Shown: positions 31,317 through 40,183, counted from the stretch's first letter. The stretch is DNA of 64,000 bases from JALOAT01 sp050179875 (GCA_050179875.1 JBFXES010000001.1:1-64000), one strand, 5' to 3'. The notes: generated by a model not told the origin, from the letters alone. A program made the numbers and translations.

Positions 31317-31322
31317 ATCACG

Positions 31323-31355
31323 GCGCGGGAGCCACGTGCGCCGCGGCTCCCGCGC
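31323..31355. terminator. Hairpin between convergent genes
   Basis: A perfect 11-bp stem (31323-31333 with 31345-31355) lies between the stops of the NTF2-like gene and the hemerythrin gene. No T-tract on either side, so a bidirectional structural barrier is the best reading. Confidence 0.5.
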
Positions 31356-31362
31356 TTCGCCG

Positions 31363-31815
31363 TCAACGGCCGAACAGACGGCTCCACCAGGACCGCTTGG
31401 CGGGCTCGGCCACGCCGCGGCTCAGGAAATAGGGGCCGTACAGATTGTCCGACTCGATGATGTGATGGGTCAGCCAGCCCTTGAGGAAATGCAGCAGTTC
31501 GAAACTGATGGCGTGGCTGCCCGCATCGAGCTTGGCTTGCAGGTCCTGCACCTGGGCGATCAGGTCCTCGTGCTGGGCCTTGTGGACTTCGTAGTCCGGG
31601 TAGTTGGTCGCGCGCATCAGGCTCTCTTCCGTGGCGAAATGAACGCGCGTGTATTCCGCGATTTCGTTGAGGATGGGGCGTGTCACCGAGGAGCCGCGTT
31701 GTTCGGTGATGGCCTCGTGCATCCGGTTCAGCATCTCCACCAGCTTCTTGTGCTGGTCGTCGATCTCCGCAATTCCGACGCTCAGTTCATCGGACCACTC
31801 TACAAGCTTTGTCAT
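31363..31815 (-). CDS. Bacteriohemerythrin
   Basis: A 150-residue O2-binding diiron protein. All ligand motifs are visible: GIAEIDDQHKKLVEMLN (first His), HFATEESLM (His and Glu), HKAQHEDL (two His) and WLTHHIIESD (His and Asp). After the four-helix bundle a short tail ends WWSRLFGR, which might touch the membrane. Such proteins buffer or deliver oxygen in microaerobic respirers. GGAGGCCCGCC precedes ATG 31815; the upstream extension of the frame is not protein-like. Confidence 0.93.
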   Translation of the reverse strand: MTKLVEWSDELSVGIAEIDDQHKKLVEMLNRMHEAITEQRGSSVTRPILNEIAEYTRVHFATEESLMRATNYPDYEVHKAQHEDLIAQVQDLQAKLDAGSHAISFELLHFLKGWLTHHIIESDNLYGPYFLSRGVAEPAKRSWWSRLFGR

Positions 31816-32141
31816 GGCGGGCCTCCGCTCGTGCCTACGTGCCCGCGCATTATGCTTCCCGCGCTGGGGCGAAGCGCGAAGGCGATCACTCTTGGCGCAA
31901 AGCCGTCGCGCCAGCGGCACGGCAGTGAAGGAAATGGTGAGACAAATACCGCCTGGTTCGTTATTCTCTCAGGACTTGTAAAAATATGTGTGGCGCGGGA
32001 CTGCGAAACAGCCTATAGTTGCCGTTGCTTACAGATCGTGTTATTGGCAGTTTAAGCAGTTCCCTCCCGGTTACTTCTCGAATTCCATTGCATAGCCTGT
32101 ACGCAATCCCTCATTTTCATTTTTTCAAGAAGGTATTAGTC
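31816..32141 (+). promoter_or_regulatory. Intergenic region with long cold-shock leader
   Basis: No gene is seen in these 326 bases. The right half becomes AT-rich (about 31960-32140), unlike the rest of the window. TATAGT at 32014-32019 is a good -10 candidate, giving a leader of roughly 115 bases before the cold-shock ATG, as in the long structured leaders of cspA mRNAs. No clear -35 was found. Confidence 0.5.
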
Positions 32142-32345
32142 ATGGCGACAGGTGTCGTGAAGTGGTTCAACGAAGCCAAGGGCTACGGTTTCATCACCCA
32201 GGACGACGGCGGTCCCGACGTGTTCGCGCACTTCAGCGCGATCCAGGGCACCGGTTTCAAGACCCTGCAGGAAGGCAAGGCGGTGCGTTTCGACGTGACC
32301 ACCGGCCCCAAGGGTCCCCAGGCCAGCAACATCGTCGTGATCTGA
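32142..32345 (+). CDS. Cold-shock domain protein
   Basis: A 67-residue CspA-family nucleic-acid chaperone. RNP1-like KGYGFIT and RNP2-like DVFAHFSAI are intact, with the typical start TGVVKWFNEAKGYG and end GPQASNIVVI. It binds single-stranded RNA/DNA and melts RNA structure. AAGAAGG lies eight bases before the ATG; the long open frame upstream is the leader, not protein. A strong terminator follows 23 bases after the stop. Confidence 0.97.
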   Translation: MATGVVKWFNEAKGYGFITQDDGGPDVFAHFSAIQGTGFKTLQEGKAVRFDVTTGPKGPQASNIVVI

Positions 32346-32367
32346 TCACGACGGGTGCCTGACCCCG

Positions 32368-32399
32368 AAAACCCCGCTTCGGCGGGGTTTTCTTTTTTT
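32368..32399 (+). terminator. Rho-independent terminator of the cold-shock gene
   Basis: A GC stem (AAAACCCCGC/GCGGGGTTTT at 32368-32390) with a TTCG-type loop is followed by a second T-run at 32393-32399. Confidence 0.95.
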
Positions 32400-32405
32400 C
32401 GCTGC

Positions 32406-33347
32406 TTACGGGCGCCACCAGGGCGGGCTGCGCTCCGCGCCGTAGTGCACCTCGTATAGCTCGGCGCGCCGGCTGGCCTCCAGCAGGTAGTCGTCCGAGG
32501 TCTGCAGGTCGTCCACCAGGCCCAGTTCCAGCGCGCGGCTGCCGTGCCAGTATTCGCCGGTGGCCACTTTCTCCAGGTCCAGTTGAGGCCGGTAGCGGGC
32601 CACGAATTCCTTGAACAGCCGATGGATGTCGTCGATCTTGCCCTGGAAGTGGCGCTTGCCCTCAGGGGTGTTCTCGGCGAACAGGGTGACCGTGCGCTTG
32701 AAATCGCCGGCCTTGAACAGCTCCACGTCGATGTCGTGCCGCTTGAGCAGGCGGTGGAAATTGGGCAGCTGCCCCACCACGCCGATGGAGCCCACCACGG
32801 CGAAGGGCGCTGCCAGCAGCCGGTTGGCCACGCAGGCCATCATGTAGCCGCCGCTGGCCGCCACGGTATCCACGCACACGGTGAGAGGGATGTCCTTGTC
32901 GCGGATGCGCGTCAGTTGCGAGGCGGCCAGGCCGTAGGGGGCCACCATGCCGCCGAGGCTTTCCAGCCGCAACACCACCTCGTCCCCGGGCCGGGCCACC
33001 AGCAGCACGGCGGTGACCGACTCGCGCAGGGTGGCCACCGCGCTCGCCTTCATGTCGCCCCGGAAGTCGAGCACGAACAGGCGGCAGGGCCCGCGCCCGG
33101 GCGCTTTGGCCTCGCGCTTCCATGCCCGGATGGCGCGCCGGTAATCGGCCCCGGAGAGCATGGCCGCTTCGATGCGCTGGGCCATGAGGCGGTAGCGGTG
33201 GTTGAGGTGGCGCACCTGCAGGCGCTCGCGGGCGCGTTCGCGTCCTCGCGCAAACAGGCGCATGAGGGCCTGGGCCGCAAGCAGCACGGCGAGCACGACG
33301 GTGGCGCTCTTGGCAAGGAACAATGCGTACTGGGCGAAGGGGTCCAT
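32406..33347 (-). CDS. sohB: SohB-like membrane-bound S49 serine protease
   Basis: A 313-residue SppA/SohB-family protease. One N-terminal helix (about residues 10-32) anchors it; the catalytic domain starts near residue 85 (RLFVLDFRGDMKASA). The nucleophile Ser is in CVDTVAASGGYMMAC (about 155-169) and the general-base Lys in FKAGDFKRTV. The ASGGY motif and the single copy of the domain match SohB, a presumed periplasmic peptidase that cleaves membrane-protein fragments. It is convergent with the cold-shock gene. Confidence 0.9.
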   Translation of the reverse strand: MDPFAQYALFLAKSATVVLAVLLAAQALMRLFARGRERARERLQVRHLNHRYRLMAQRIEAAMLSGADYRRAIRAWKREAKAPGRGPCRLFVLDFRGDMKASAVATLRESVTAVLLVARPGDEVVLRLESLGGMVAPYGLAASQLTRIRDKDIPLTVCVDTVAASGGYMMACVANRLLAAPFAVVGSIGVVGQLPNFHRLLKRHDIDVELFKAGDFKRTVTLFAENTPEGKRHFQGKIDDIHRLFKEFVARYRPQLDLEKVATGEYWHGSRALELGLVDDLQTSDDYLLEASRRAELYEVHYGAERSPPWWRP

Positions 33348-33527
33348 CCCGACTCCCCCGACGACGGCACCCAGGAAGCTTAGCCCGGGCCGCCCGGGAT
33401 CCCGTGGAAAAAGCCGATTGGTTCACAAAGCCGCCGCGATGACCAGCTTAGAAACGCGGCCGCCTTCCGGTAGAGTGGTGCCTCAAAAACCAACTGCCAC
33501 ACCCACCTTCCCCTCGGCCCCAAGACA

Positions 33528-34304
33528 ATGATGACACTGGATGTTTCCAGCCTTTCCATGCCGGTGGCGGCGCTCATCGCCTCGCTCATCGGCGCCACCG
33601 CCACCATCACGGCGTCACTGATCCAGTTGCGCATCGCCTGGCGCAAGGAGATCAAGGCGCGCGAGAGCCGCGCGCCGGTCACCAAGAAGACCCGCCGTGG
33701 ACCCGTGGCCGCGGTGCTGGTGCTGACGGTGGCGTCCGCGGTGGGCGGTTTCGCGTTGTCGCAGTATTTCACGACCCGCGGCCGCGAGGCGGCACTGTCC
33801 ATGGAAGCGGAGCTGCGCGCGCGCCTCGCCCAGCTGGACCAACTGGCGGCGCGCCTGGAACGCGCCAGCGGCGCGCACGACGAGGCGGACGCACCGCCGG
33901 CGGCGACGCCGGCTGCGCAGGACCACAGCGTGATCGCCGCAGTGACGCTGGCGGCCTGCGTGGTGCGCTCCGGGGCGGATGAGCTGCCGTGCAGCGAGGC
34001 CGATGCCGAGCGCGTGACGCTGTGTGCCGGGCTGCCGCCCGGCACACGGCCCGTCGCGGTGGAGCGCTACGTGCGCGAACAGGATGACCCGAGCCCCTGG
34101 TCACAGGCGCAGCTCGCGCCGGGCGAGCACCCCGTCAACGGCCGCGTCGTGGGCGAGCCCGGCCCGGGCGCCGATCCGCAGACCGTCTGCCAGGAGTTCA
34201 TGCACTGGGGCTCCACCGGCCGCACCGCGCGCCTGCGCGTGAGCTACACCGACGCGCCGCTCCCGGTGCAGCAGGTGGTGGTGGAGAGCGCGGCCGGGCA
34301 ATGA
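33528..34304 (+). CDS. Two-helix membrane protein with periplasmic domain, unknown
   Basis: A 258-residue protein with two helices (about residues 12-32 and 62-80) separated by a basic cytoplasmic loop (RKEIKARESRAPVTKKTRRG), then a short coiled coil (about 85-110) and a domain with four Cys (residues near 142, 152, 165 and 221) that may form disulfides in the periplasm. Not recognised. A second ATG one codon downstream is equally possible as start. Confidence 0.65.
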   Translation: MMTLDVSSLSMPVAALIASLIGATATITASLIQLRIAWRKEIKARESRAPVTKKTRRGPVAAVLVLTVASAVGGFALSQYFTTRGREAALSMEAELRARLAQLDQLAARLERASGAHDEADAPPAATPAAQDHSVIAAVTLAACVVRSGADELPCSEADAERVTLCAGLPPGTRPVAVERYVREQDDPSPWSQAQLAPGEHPVNGRVVGEPGPGADPQTVCQEFMHWGSTGRTARLRVSYTDAPLPVQQVVVESAAGQ

Positions 34305-34363
34305 ACATGCGCGAGAGGCGTTGCCCCCTTTTCTTTGCCGGCGTGATTCCCTAGCCTGCCGTC

Positions 34364-34723
34364 ATGCCCATTCTCCTCTTCAGGCTCAACGGCGTTCCCG
34401 AGGACGAAGCCGACGATGTGCGGGAACTGCTGGCCACCCACGGTATCGAGTTCTACGAAACCAACGGCGGACGCTTCGGCATCTCTCTGGCTGCGATCTG
34501 GTTGCGCGATGACTCCGGCGACCTCGCCCGCGCGCGGCAGTTGATCGACGCCTATCAGGACGAGCGCGCGCAGCGGGCGCGCAGCGAGTATGCGGCGCTG
34601 TGCGAGGCCGGGCGCAACGAGACCTTGCTGGATCGCTTGCGCCTGCACCCGCTGCGCGCCGTGGGCTACGCCGCCGTCATCCTGTTCATCCTCTGGTTCT
34701 CCCTGGCGCCGTTCTTTCCGTGA
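34364..34723 (+). CDS. DUF6164 family protein
   Basis: A 119-residue protein: an N-terminal soluble domain (PILLFRLNGVPEDEADDVRE, then LLATHGIEFYETNGG) and one C-terminal helix (about 98-117, AAVILFILWFSLAPFF). I recognise it as the family annotated DUF6164; no function is known. The N-terminal fold resembles ferredoxin-like small domains that sense or bind partners. It lies between two unrelated genes and is probably monocistronic. Confidence 0.75.
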   Translation: MPILLFRLNGVPEDEADDVRELLATHGIEFYETNGGRFGISLAAIWLRDDSGDLARARQLIDAYQDERAQRARSEYAALCEAGRNETLLDRLRLHPLRAVGYAAVILFILWFSLAPFFP

Positions 34724-34801
34724 TCGGCGACAGCGTGCGCCCGTCACACCGCGCGTTGCCCGTGTGGAAAAAGCCTGGCTGCTGACTTAACGTTCCGCAT
34801 C

Positions 34802-35257
34802 ATGGTTACCGCAAGAAAAGTCCTGCGCCTGGCCATGGTCGCCCTGCTGGCGACGGTGTTGTCCGCCTGCAGTTCGGCGCCGGCGCAGCCCGATCCCATG
34901 GGCAGCCAGGTGGCCGTGGTGGCGCAGTCCATGGTGGGCAAGCCCTACCGCTTCGGGGGCGCGAGTCCGCACGGTTTCGACTGCAGCGGGCTGGTGCATT
35001 ACGCCTTCGCGCGCACCGGTCGCGAGGTGCCGCGCACCACGGAGGTGCTGTACGCGCGCAGCCACGCCGTGCACATGGCGCGGCTCACCGCCGGCGACCT
35101 GCTGTTCTTCGTGATCGACAACAAGCCTTCCCACGTGGGCATCTACGTCGGCGATGGCCGCTTCGTGCACGCCCCTTCCTCGGGCAAGTCCGTGCAGTAC
35201 GCCTCCCTCGCCGATCCTTACTGGCAGAAGCGCCTGGTAAAGATCGGCCGGTTCTGA
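34802..35257 (+). CDS. NlpC/P60 family lipoprotein (peptidoglycan endopeptidase)
   Basis: A 151-residue lipoprotein with lipobox LSAC (Cys23) and a complete NlpC/P60 domain: catalytic Cys in FDCSGLVHYAF, His in SHVGIYVGDGRF, and the third polar residue near FVHAPSSG. Likely a D,L-endopeptidase cutting peptide cross-links, of the Spr/MepS type. Start at ATG 34802, which gives a standard signal peptide. Confidence 0.92.
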   Translation: MVTARKVLRLAMVALLATVLSACSSAPAQPDPMGSQVAVVAQSMVGKPYRFGGASPHGFDCSGLVHYAFARTGREVPRTTEVLYARSHAVHMARLTAGDLLFFVIDNKPSHVGIYVGDGRFVHAPSSGKSVQYASLADPYWQKRLVKIGRF

Positions 35258-35437
35258 GAGCAGAACGCCGAGGGCGCATTTCCGGCGGAAATTGCACGCT
35301 CACGGTTTCTTTCGCGAAACATCGCTCAAACCATTGCATCGTTCGTGATAAATTGGCGCCCTGCCGCTGCGATCGGTGATCGCAGACCATGTTTTCACGG
35401 CGTGCACACGCTGCCCGCCCCCGTCAGACGCCTGACC

Positions 35438-36361
35438 ATGCCCATGTCGCTGCTGCACCGTTTTCGCCGCGCTGCCGTACTGTCGTGCCTCGCACTCGTT
35501 GCCACCGGTGCCTGGGCGGCCCAGGATCCGGCGCAGGTGACCGGGCAGCTCAACGCGGCGCTCGTCGTCGATCTCTCCGACGAGAAGGTGCTCTACGCCC
35601 ATCGCGAACACGAGCCCGTCGATCCCGCCTCGCTGGTGAAGATGATGGTGGCGCTGCTCGCCATGGAGCGCATCGAGCGCGGCGAACTGCACCTCGACGA
35701 TACCTACACGGTCTCCGCGGCGGCCAGCCGCATCGGCGGTCACCAGATCTACCTGAAGCACGGCGAGGTGTTTCCGCTGCGCGATCTGCTCAAGTCGGTG
35801 ATCATCGCCTCCGCCAACGACGCTGCCTTCGCCGTGGCCGAGCACATCGGCGGTTCGCAGGAGACCTTCGTGGCCATGATGAACGCGCGCGCGCGCCAGC
35901 TCGGCATGCGCGACACGCAGTTCACCAACGCCCACGGCCTGCCGCCGGATCGCCGCAAGGGCCAGAAGCCCAATCGGACCAGTGCCCACGACCTGGCCAT
36001 CGTTGCCAAGGCGCTCATGAAGTATCCGCTGGTGCGCGAATGGGCGGCGACCCGTCTCGACTATGTGCGCGACGGCAGCTTCATGCTCACCAACACCAAT
36101 CACCGCTTCCTGCAGCGCTTCGAGGGGGCCGACGGCTTCAAGACCGGCTATCACCCGCGCGGCGCCGGCTTTTCCGTGGTGGCCACCGCCACCCGCGACG
36201 GCCGCAGCCTGCTGGCCGTGGTGCTGGGCGCGCCCTCGGGCAAGGTGCGTACCAATGCCGCCATGCGGCTGCTGGAATGGGGCTTCGCCGACAGGCAGGC
36301 CGCACCCGCCATGACCGCATCCGCAGACACCGCGGACGTGGGCGCCTTCGAGGTGGATTGA
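35438..36361 (+). CDS. D-alanyl-D-alanine carboxypeptidase (PBP5-like)
   Basis: A 307-residue penicillin-binding protein of the S11 family, which trims terminal D-Ala from peptidoglycan stem peptides. Signal peptide (AVLSCLALVATGAWA), then SLVK (Ser65/Lys68), SAN (125-127) and KTG (in GFKTGYH) in the right order. It lacks the C-terminal beta domain and amphipathic anchor helix of E. coli PBP5, so it is the short form. ATG 35438 is chosen for the signal peptide; the frame upstream includes non-coding sequence. Confidence 0.93.
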   Translation: MPMSLLHRFRRAAVLSCLALVATGAWAAQDPAQVTGQLNAALVVDLSDEKVLYAHREHEPVDPASLVKMMVALLAMERIERGELHLDDTYTVSAAASRIGGHQIYLKHGEVFPLRDLLKSVIIASANDAAFAVAEHIGGSQETFVAMMNARARQLGMRDTQFTNAHGLPPDRRKGQKPNRTSAHDLAIVAKALMKYPLVREWAATRLDYVRDGSFMLTNTNHRFLQRFEGADGFKTGYHPRGAGFSVVATATRDGRSLLAVVLGAPSGKVRTNAAMRLLEWGFADRQAAPAMTASADTADVGAFEVD

Positions 36362-36438
36362 ACCTCTCGCGACGTGCGGCTTCCGGCTTCGCTACGGCTG
36401 GTAGACTGTCAGCACAAGCTACCGGCACCGGCGCAGGC

Positions 36439-36981
36439 ATGACCCCCAGAGACGTACTCGACTTCTGGTTTTCTGACGAGGCGCGGCCGCGCTGGTTCGA
36501 TTCCACCCCCGACTTCGATCGCGAGATCACCGCCCGTTTTCATGCCACATGGCAGGCCGCGGCGCGCGGCGAGCTGGACGCCTGGGCCGATGGCCCGGAG
36601 GGCGCACTGGCGCTGGTGATCGTGCTCGACCAGTTCCCGCTGCACATGTTCCGCGGACGCGCCGAGGCGTTCTCCACCGAGGCGAAGGCCCGGGCCGTGA
36701 CGCGCACGGCGCTGGCGCGGCAGTGGGGCGCAGGGCTCCCGCCCGAGGGGCGCGCCTTTCTCTACCTGCCGCTCATGCACAGCGAGTCGCTGGCCGATCA
36801 GGAGGATTCCGTCGCCCTGTACGAGGCCTTGGGCCTGCCCGTGAACCTGTATTGGGCACGCCATCATCGCAATCTCATCCGCCGCTTCGGGCGCTTCCCC
36901 CATCGCAATGCCGCGCTCGGCCGCACCAGCACGCCCGAAGAAACGGCCTACCTGGCCTCGGACGAGGCCTTCCGGGGATAG
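36439..36981 (+). CDS. DUF924 family protein
   Basis: A 180-residue cytoplasmic helical protein with the DUF924 signature: VLDFWFSDEARPRWF at the start, VIVLDQFPLHMFRG (about residues 58-71), FLYLPLMHSESLADQEDSV and a C-terminal GRFPHRNAALGR. The fold is TPR-like and the function unknown. It is followed four bases later by the amidotransferase gene, so the two are likely co-transcribed. Confidence 0.9.
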   Translation: MTPRDVLDFWFSDEARPRWFDSTPDFDREITARFHATWQAAARGELDAWADGPEGALALVIVLDQFPLHMFRGRAEAFSTEAKARAVTRTALARQWGAGLPPEGRAFLYLPLMHSESLADQEDSVALYEALGLPVNLYWARHHRNLIRRFGRFPHRNAALGRTSTPEETAYLASDEAFRG

Positions 36982-36985
36982 CGAC

Positions 36986-37702
36986 ATGTGCCGGCCCTGC
37001 ATTCTCAAGGCGGGCGACAAGATCGCCGCGCTCGCCGGCAGGGAGGGCGATTACGAAGACTGGATCGCCGCCGGGCTCGGCCTTGCGCGCGATGCCGCCG
37101 ACGTGGTCGCGGTGCACCGCGGCGCGCCGCTGCCTGCGCTGGACCAGGTATCCGCCGTGGTGATCACCGGCTCCGGGGCCATGGTGACCGAGCGCCTGCC
37201 CTGGATGCGGGCCGTGGAGCGCTGGTTGGCGGACGCGGTGGCCCGCGGCGTCCCGGTGCTCGGCATCTGCTTCGGGCATCAGATTTTGGCCCAGGCCCTG
37301 GGCGGGCGCGTGGACTACAACCCGCGCGGTGTGGAGGTGGGCACGGTGGAGGTGCGGCTGGCGCCGGGGGCGCAGGCCCATCCGCTGTTCGCCGGTGCGC
37401 CTGAGCGGTTCCGGGCCCAGGCCAGTCACCGCCAGTCAGTGCTCACACTTCCGCCCGGCGCGCAGCTGCTAGCTTCCAGTGACGGCGACCCGCATCAGGC
37501 CTTCGCCATCGGGCCCTGTGCGGCCGGGGTGCAGTTCCACCCGGAATTCGACGAAGGCATCGTGCGCGCCTACGCGCAAAGCTACAGCGCGCGTCTGCAC
37601 GAAGAGGGCAAGGACCCTGCCGCCGTTCTGGCCCGCAGCGGGCCTTCACCGCATGCCGCCGCCGTGCTGCGCCGCTTCGCCGCCTGCGCCGGGCTGCATT
37701 GA
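36986..37702 (+). CDS. Class I glutamine amidotransferase (GMP-synthase-like)
   Basis: A 238-residue stand-alone class I glutamine amidotransferase. The triad is intact: Cys in VLGICFGHQILAQALGG (about residues 89-105), His and Glu in GVQFHPEFDEG. There is no synthetase domain, so it belongs to the 'GMP synthase-like' group whose acceptor is unknown; some members are gamma-glutamyl hydrolases. The first residues (MCRPCILKAGDK) hold a CxxC. It is 4 bases downstream of the DUF924 gene. Confidence 0.85.
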   Translation: MCRPCILKAGDKIAALAGREGDYEDWIAAGLGLARDAADVVAVHRGAPLPALDQVSAVVITGSGAMVTERLPWMRAVERWLADAVARGVPVLGICFGHQILAQALGGRVDYNPRGVEVGTVEVRLAPGAQAHPLFAGAPERFRAQASHRQSVLTLPPGAQLLASSDGDPHQAFAIGPCAAGVQFHPEFDEGIVRAYAQSYSARLHEEGKDPAAVLARSGPSPHAAAVLRRFAACAGLH

Positions 37703-37733
37703 AGCGCGCGGCGTTTTTCCCGGCAGAGCGGGT

Positions 37734-38156
37734 TCAGTGGACGCGATCGGGGCCGTCGTCCTCGTCGTCCTCTTCCCCGAATTCCTCGTCCTCTTCCAGT
37801 TCTTCCTCCAGCTCCTCCTCGTCGAGATCGTCTTCCTCCTCGTCTTCGTCGAAGACCTCGGCGAACAGGCTGTACACCAGCTCGTGCAGGTAGGAGCCGC
37901 GCTCGTTCACGACCAGTTGCTCCCGGCCGCCTCCATCTTTGGCGAAGGCGAGGCGCGGGCGCAGTGTCGCCTCGTCGCCGAGCTGCTGGCCATCGAGGGT
38001 GGAGGCCACGGCATAGCCGATGCGGCCGGTAAGCTCGGCCACCTGGTCGTAGTCCAGGTCGGCGCTCTCCAGTTCATCCTTGATGGCGAGCAGCAGATTG
38101 CGCAGCAGCGCCAGCTGTTGTTGCTCGTAGGTTTCGTTGTCCTCGATGACGGCCAT
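37734..38156 (-). CDS. Protein with poly-acidic C-terminal tail
   Basis: A 140-residue protein. The first 100 residues look folded (helical, with a beta segment LRPRLAFAKD); the last 40 are nearly all Asp and Glu. Not recognised. Acidic tails of this kind occur on proteins that mimic DNA or bind basic partners, but nothing here shows which. ATG 38156 lies divergent from msrB. Confidence 0.7.
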   Translation of the reverse strand: MAVIEDNETYEQQQLALLRNLLLAIKDELESADLDYDQVAELTGRIGYAVASTLDGQQLGDEATLRPRLAFAKDGGGREQLVVNERGSYLHELVYSLFAEVFDEDEEEDDLDEEELEEELEEDEEFGEEDDEDDGPDRVH

Positions 38157-38268
38157 GGCGGCTCTCCGGGCGAAGGGGGTGAAGCAAGATAAACCCGGCC
38201 TGATGCCAGTGCAATGCAGCCTTCCGTTTTGCTTGGGGGACGACTATAAAGCTCTGAAGGAGCTACCC

Positions 38269-38664
38269 ATGAATTTCAAGGTACACAAGTCCGACGCCGA
38301 GTGGCGGGCACAGCTTACCCCCGAGCAGTACGCCGTGTGCCGCCGGCGCGGCACCGAACAACCCTTCTCCGGCGCCTATTGCGGCAGCCATGCGCCCGGT
38401 GTCTATCACTGCGTCTGCTGCGGCTCGCCGCTGTTTCGCGCGGAAGAAAAATTCGAGTCGGGAACGGGCTGGCCCAGCTACACCGCGCCCGTGGCCGACG
38501 ACGCGGTGGTCCTGGCGGACGACTTCAGCTACGGCATGCACCGGACCGAGGTGATGTGCGCCACCTGCGGGGCCCACCTGGGCCACGTGTTCGACGACGG
38601 TCCGCCGCCTACAGGTAAACGCTACTGCATTAACTCGATTTGTCTCCAACTTTCACCTGAATAG
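38269..38664 (+). CDS. msrB: Peptide-methionine (R)-S-oxide reductase
   Basis: A 131-residue MsrB, which repairs methionine-R-sulfoxide in proteins. Zinc-binding pairs CVCC and CATC are present, the catalytic Cys is in RYCINSICL, and the substrate pocket GTGWPSYTAP and HLGHVFDDGP are normal. There is no signal peptide, so it is cytoplasmic. Start at ATG 38269, with AAGGAG in front; the open frame upstream is not MsrB-like. Confidence 0.96.
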   Translation: MNFKVHKSDAEWRAQLTPEQYAVCRRRGTEQPFSGAYCGSHAPGVYHCVCCGSPLFRAEEKFESGTGWPSYTAPVADDAVVLADDFSYGMHRTEVMCATCGAHLGHVFDDGPPPTGKRYCINSICLQLSPE

Positions 38665-38746
38665 CGGTTTGGCGGGCGGATTCGAAATTGCTACCCTTCC
38701 TCGGGCCTGCGGGGAGGCGCCGCCGACAGGTTAGCGAGGAATATTC

Positions 38747-39775
38747 ATGGCAAGAGATCAGGACACATCGGGTTCCGGCGGCAACGAGCCGGAATTCGAA
38801 GACTTGTTCGCGCAAGCCTCCGACAAGGCGCGCGCCAAGGGCGCGAGCGAAGAGAGCCTCGACGAACTGGAGGCCTTCCTCGACGCCTTTGAAAAGGACC
38901 CCGAAGCGGCGTCCGCCAACCTCCGCACGTCCCGCACCGAAGCTCCCGAGACTGCGCCCGCCGTCGCGGCCAGCTCCGCGCCCGTGGCCGATTTCAGCGC
39001 CCCGGAGCACGTGGAGGCCCTGGTCCACGGGCTGCTCAAGGACGACGATTTCGATCTGGCCGTCACGGCAAAGCCGCGTGCATCCAGGGCCGAGACAGCG
39101 GCTGCGACCGTCACCCCCGCGTCACCCACGACAGCGCGTTCCGCACCGGGCGGTGCGCAGCGACCGGCGCCCCTCGGCGTCGCCGCGGTGGCCATGAGCA
39201 CGGCGGCCCTGCTCATCGCCATCGGCGCCGGATGGGCGAGTTTCGGTGCGGTCAAGGAACCGGCGGCCGTCGCCCCGGACCCGGCCCTCGGCGCCGAGGT
39301 GGCTGCGCTGAAGCAGCGCCTGGCCGCGATGTCGGCGCGCCTGGAAGGCCCGGTGGGCGACATCACCGAGAGCTATCCGCGCGACATGGACGCGCTCGGA
39401 AAGCGCATCGACGAATTGCACGCGGCTCTGGTCGCCGTGGAGCAAAGGCTGGCGGCGGCGCCCGCCGCGCCCGCCCAGGATGCGAAGACCGCAACCAGGA
39501 ACGAACCCGCCACGCTGCCACCGGCCAAGGTTGCCGCCCGCGAGAGCTGGCAGGTGAACCTGGTTTCGTTCACGGAACGGGCCGGCGCGGAAGTGGAGCT
39601 CAAGCGCGCCCGTGCCCAGGGCATGAACGCGCAGATCGTCCCCGCCGAACGGGACGGCCGTACGTGGTACCGCGTGGCCGTGGTCGGCTTCACCAGCGCC
39701 GAGGCCGCGCGTGCCTACGTGGTCGAGAATGCAAAGAAGGCGGGCTATTCGGCCGCCTGGATCGCCAGGCCCTGA
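38747..39775 (+). CDS. SPOR-domain membrane protein
   Basis: A 342-residue protein: a cytoplasmic, acidic N-terminal region (1-135) rich in Ala/Glu/Asp, one helix (about 143-165), a coiled coil (about 180-235) and a C-terminal SPOR domain (about 263-342: WQVNLVSFTERAGAEVELKR, then TWYRVAVVGFTSAEAARAYV). SPOR domains bind denuded glycan strands at the division septum, so this may be a division-site or cell-wall protein. AGCGAGGA precedes the ATG. Confidence 0.85.
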   Translation: MARDQDTSGSGGNEPEFEDLFAQASDKARAKGASEESLDELEAFLDAFEKDPEAASANLRTSRTEAPETAPAVAASSAPVADFSAPEHVEALVHGLLKDDDFDLAVTAKPRASRAETAAATVTPASPTTARSAPGGAQRPAPLGVAAVAMSTAALLIAIGAGWASFGAVKEPAAVAPDPALGAEVAALKQRLAAMSARLEGPVGDITESYPRDMDALGKRIDELHAALVAVEQRLAAAPAAPAQDAKTATRNEPATLPPAKVAARESWQVNLVSFTERAGAEVELKRARAQGMNAQIVPAERDGRTWYRVAVVGFTSAEAARAYVVENAKKAGYSAAWIARP

Positions 39776-39799
39776 GTCACGTTCGCCCGTTCCGCCCGG

Positions 39800-40183
39800 C
39801 TACACCCAGTTGAGCGTGCAGTCGAGATGACGCCATACCCGGTGCATGCCGGGCAGGCCTTCCTCCAGCATGATCTGCAGCGGAAAACCCTTGAGCGCCT
39901 TGTTGCGGTGACACAGCCAGAACTTGGGCATGTTGGCGTTCAGCGGGAACGTGCGCTGCAGCGAACTCTGGATGCCGAGCACGTGGCGCGCGCGTTCAAT
40001 GATGTCTTCCTCGTCAGGCAACGGCTTGCCCTGGCGAAAGTGTGACAGCGTGCGAACGCTTTCCTTCTCCGGCAGGCCCAGCAACGCCTTCTGGTCGTCG
40101 CTGTCGATGCGCCAGTCTTCGAAGATGTTCATCACCAGTTGCGCGAGACGGCCACGCTCCTGTTCGTTCAGATCCAATGCCAT
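39800..40183 (-). CDS. MbcA/ParS/Xre-type (DUF2384) antitoxin-like protein
   Basis: A 127-residue protein with an N-terminal helix-turn-helix-like region (ERGRLAQLVMNIFEDWRIDS) and a C-terminal DUF2384-type domain (LGIQSSLQRTFPLNANMPKF onward). Such proteins neutralise RES-domain toxins, but no RES toxin gene adjoins it, so it is an orphan, perhaps a plain regulator. ATG 40183 is used; the 34 upstream codons look non-coding. Stop is convergent with the SPOR gene. Confidence 0.72.
   Translation of the reverse strand: MALDLNEQERGRLAQLVMNIFEDWRIDSDDQKALLGLPEKESVRTLSHFRQGKPLPDEEDIIERARHVLGIQSSLQRTFPLNANMPKFWLCHRNKALKGFPLQIMLEEGLPGMHRVWRHLDCTLNWV

Noticed and set aside
31894..31904. GGCGCAAAGCC resembling the GEMM riboswitch core on the plus strand
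   Set aside because: The upstream GGCAAAC block, the GAAA stem and the closing stem are missing.
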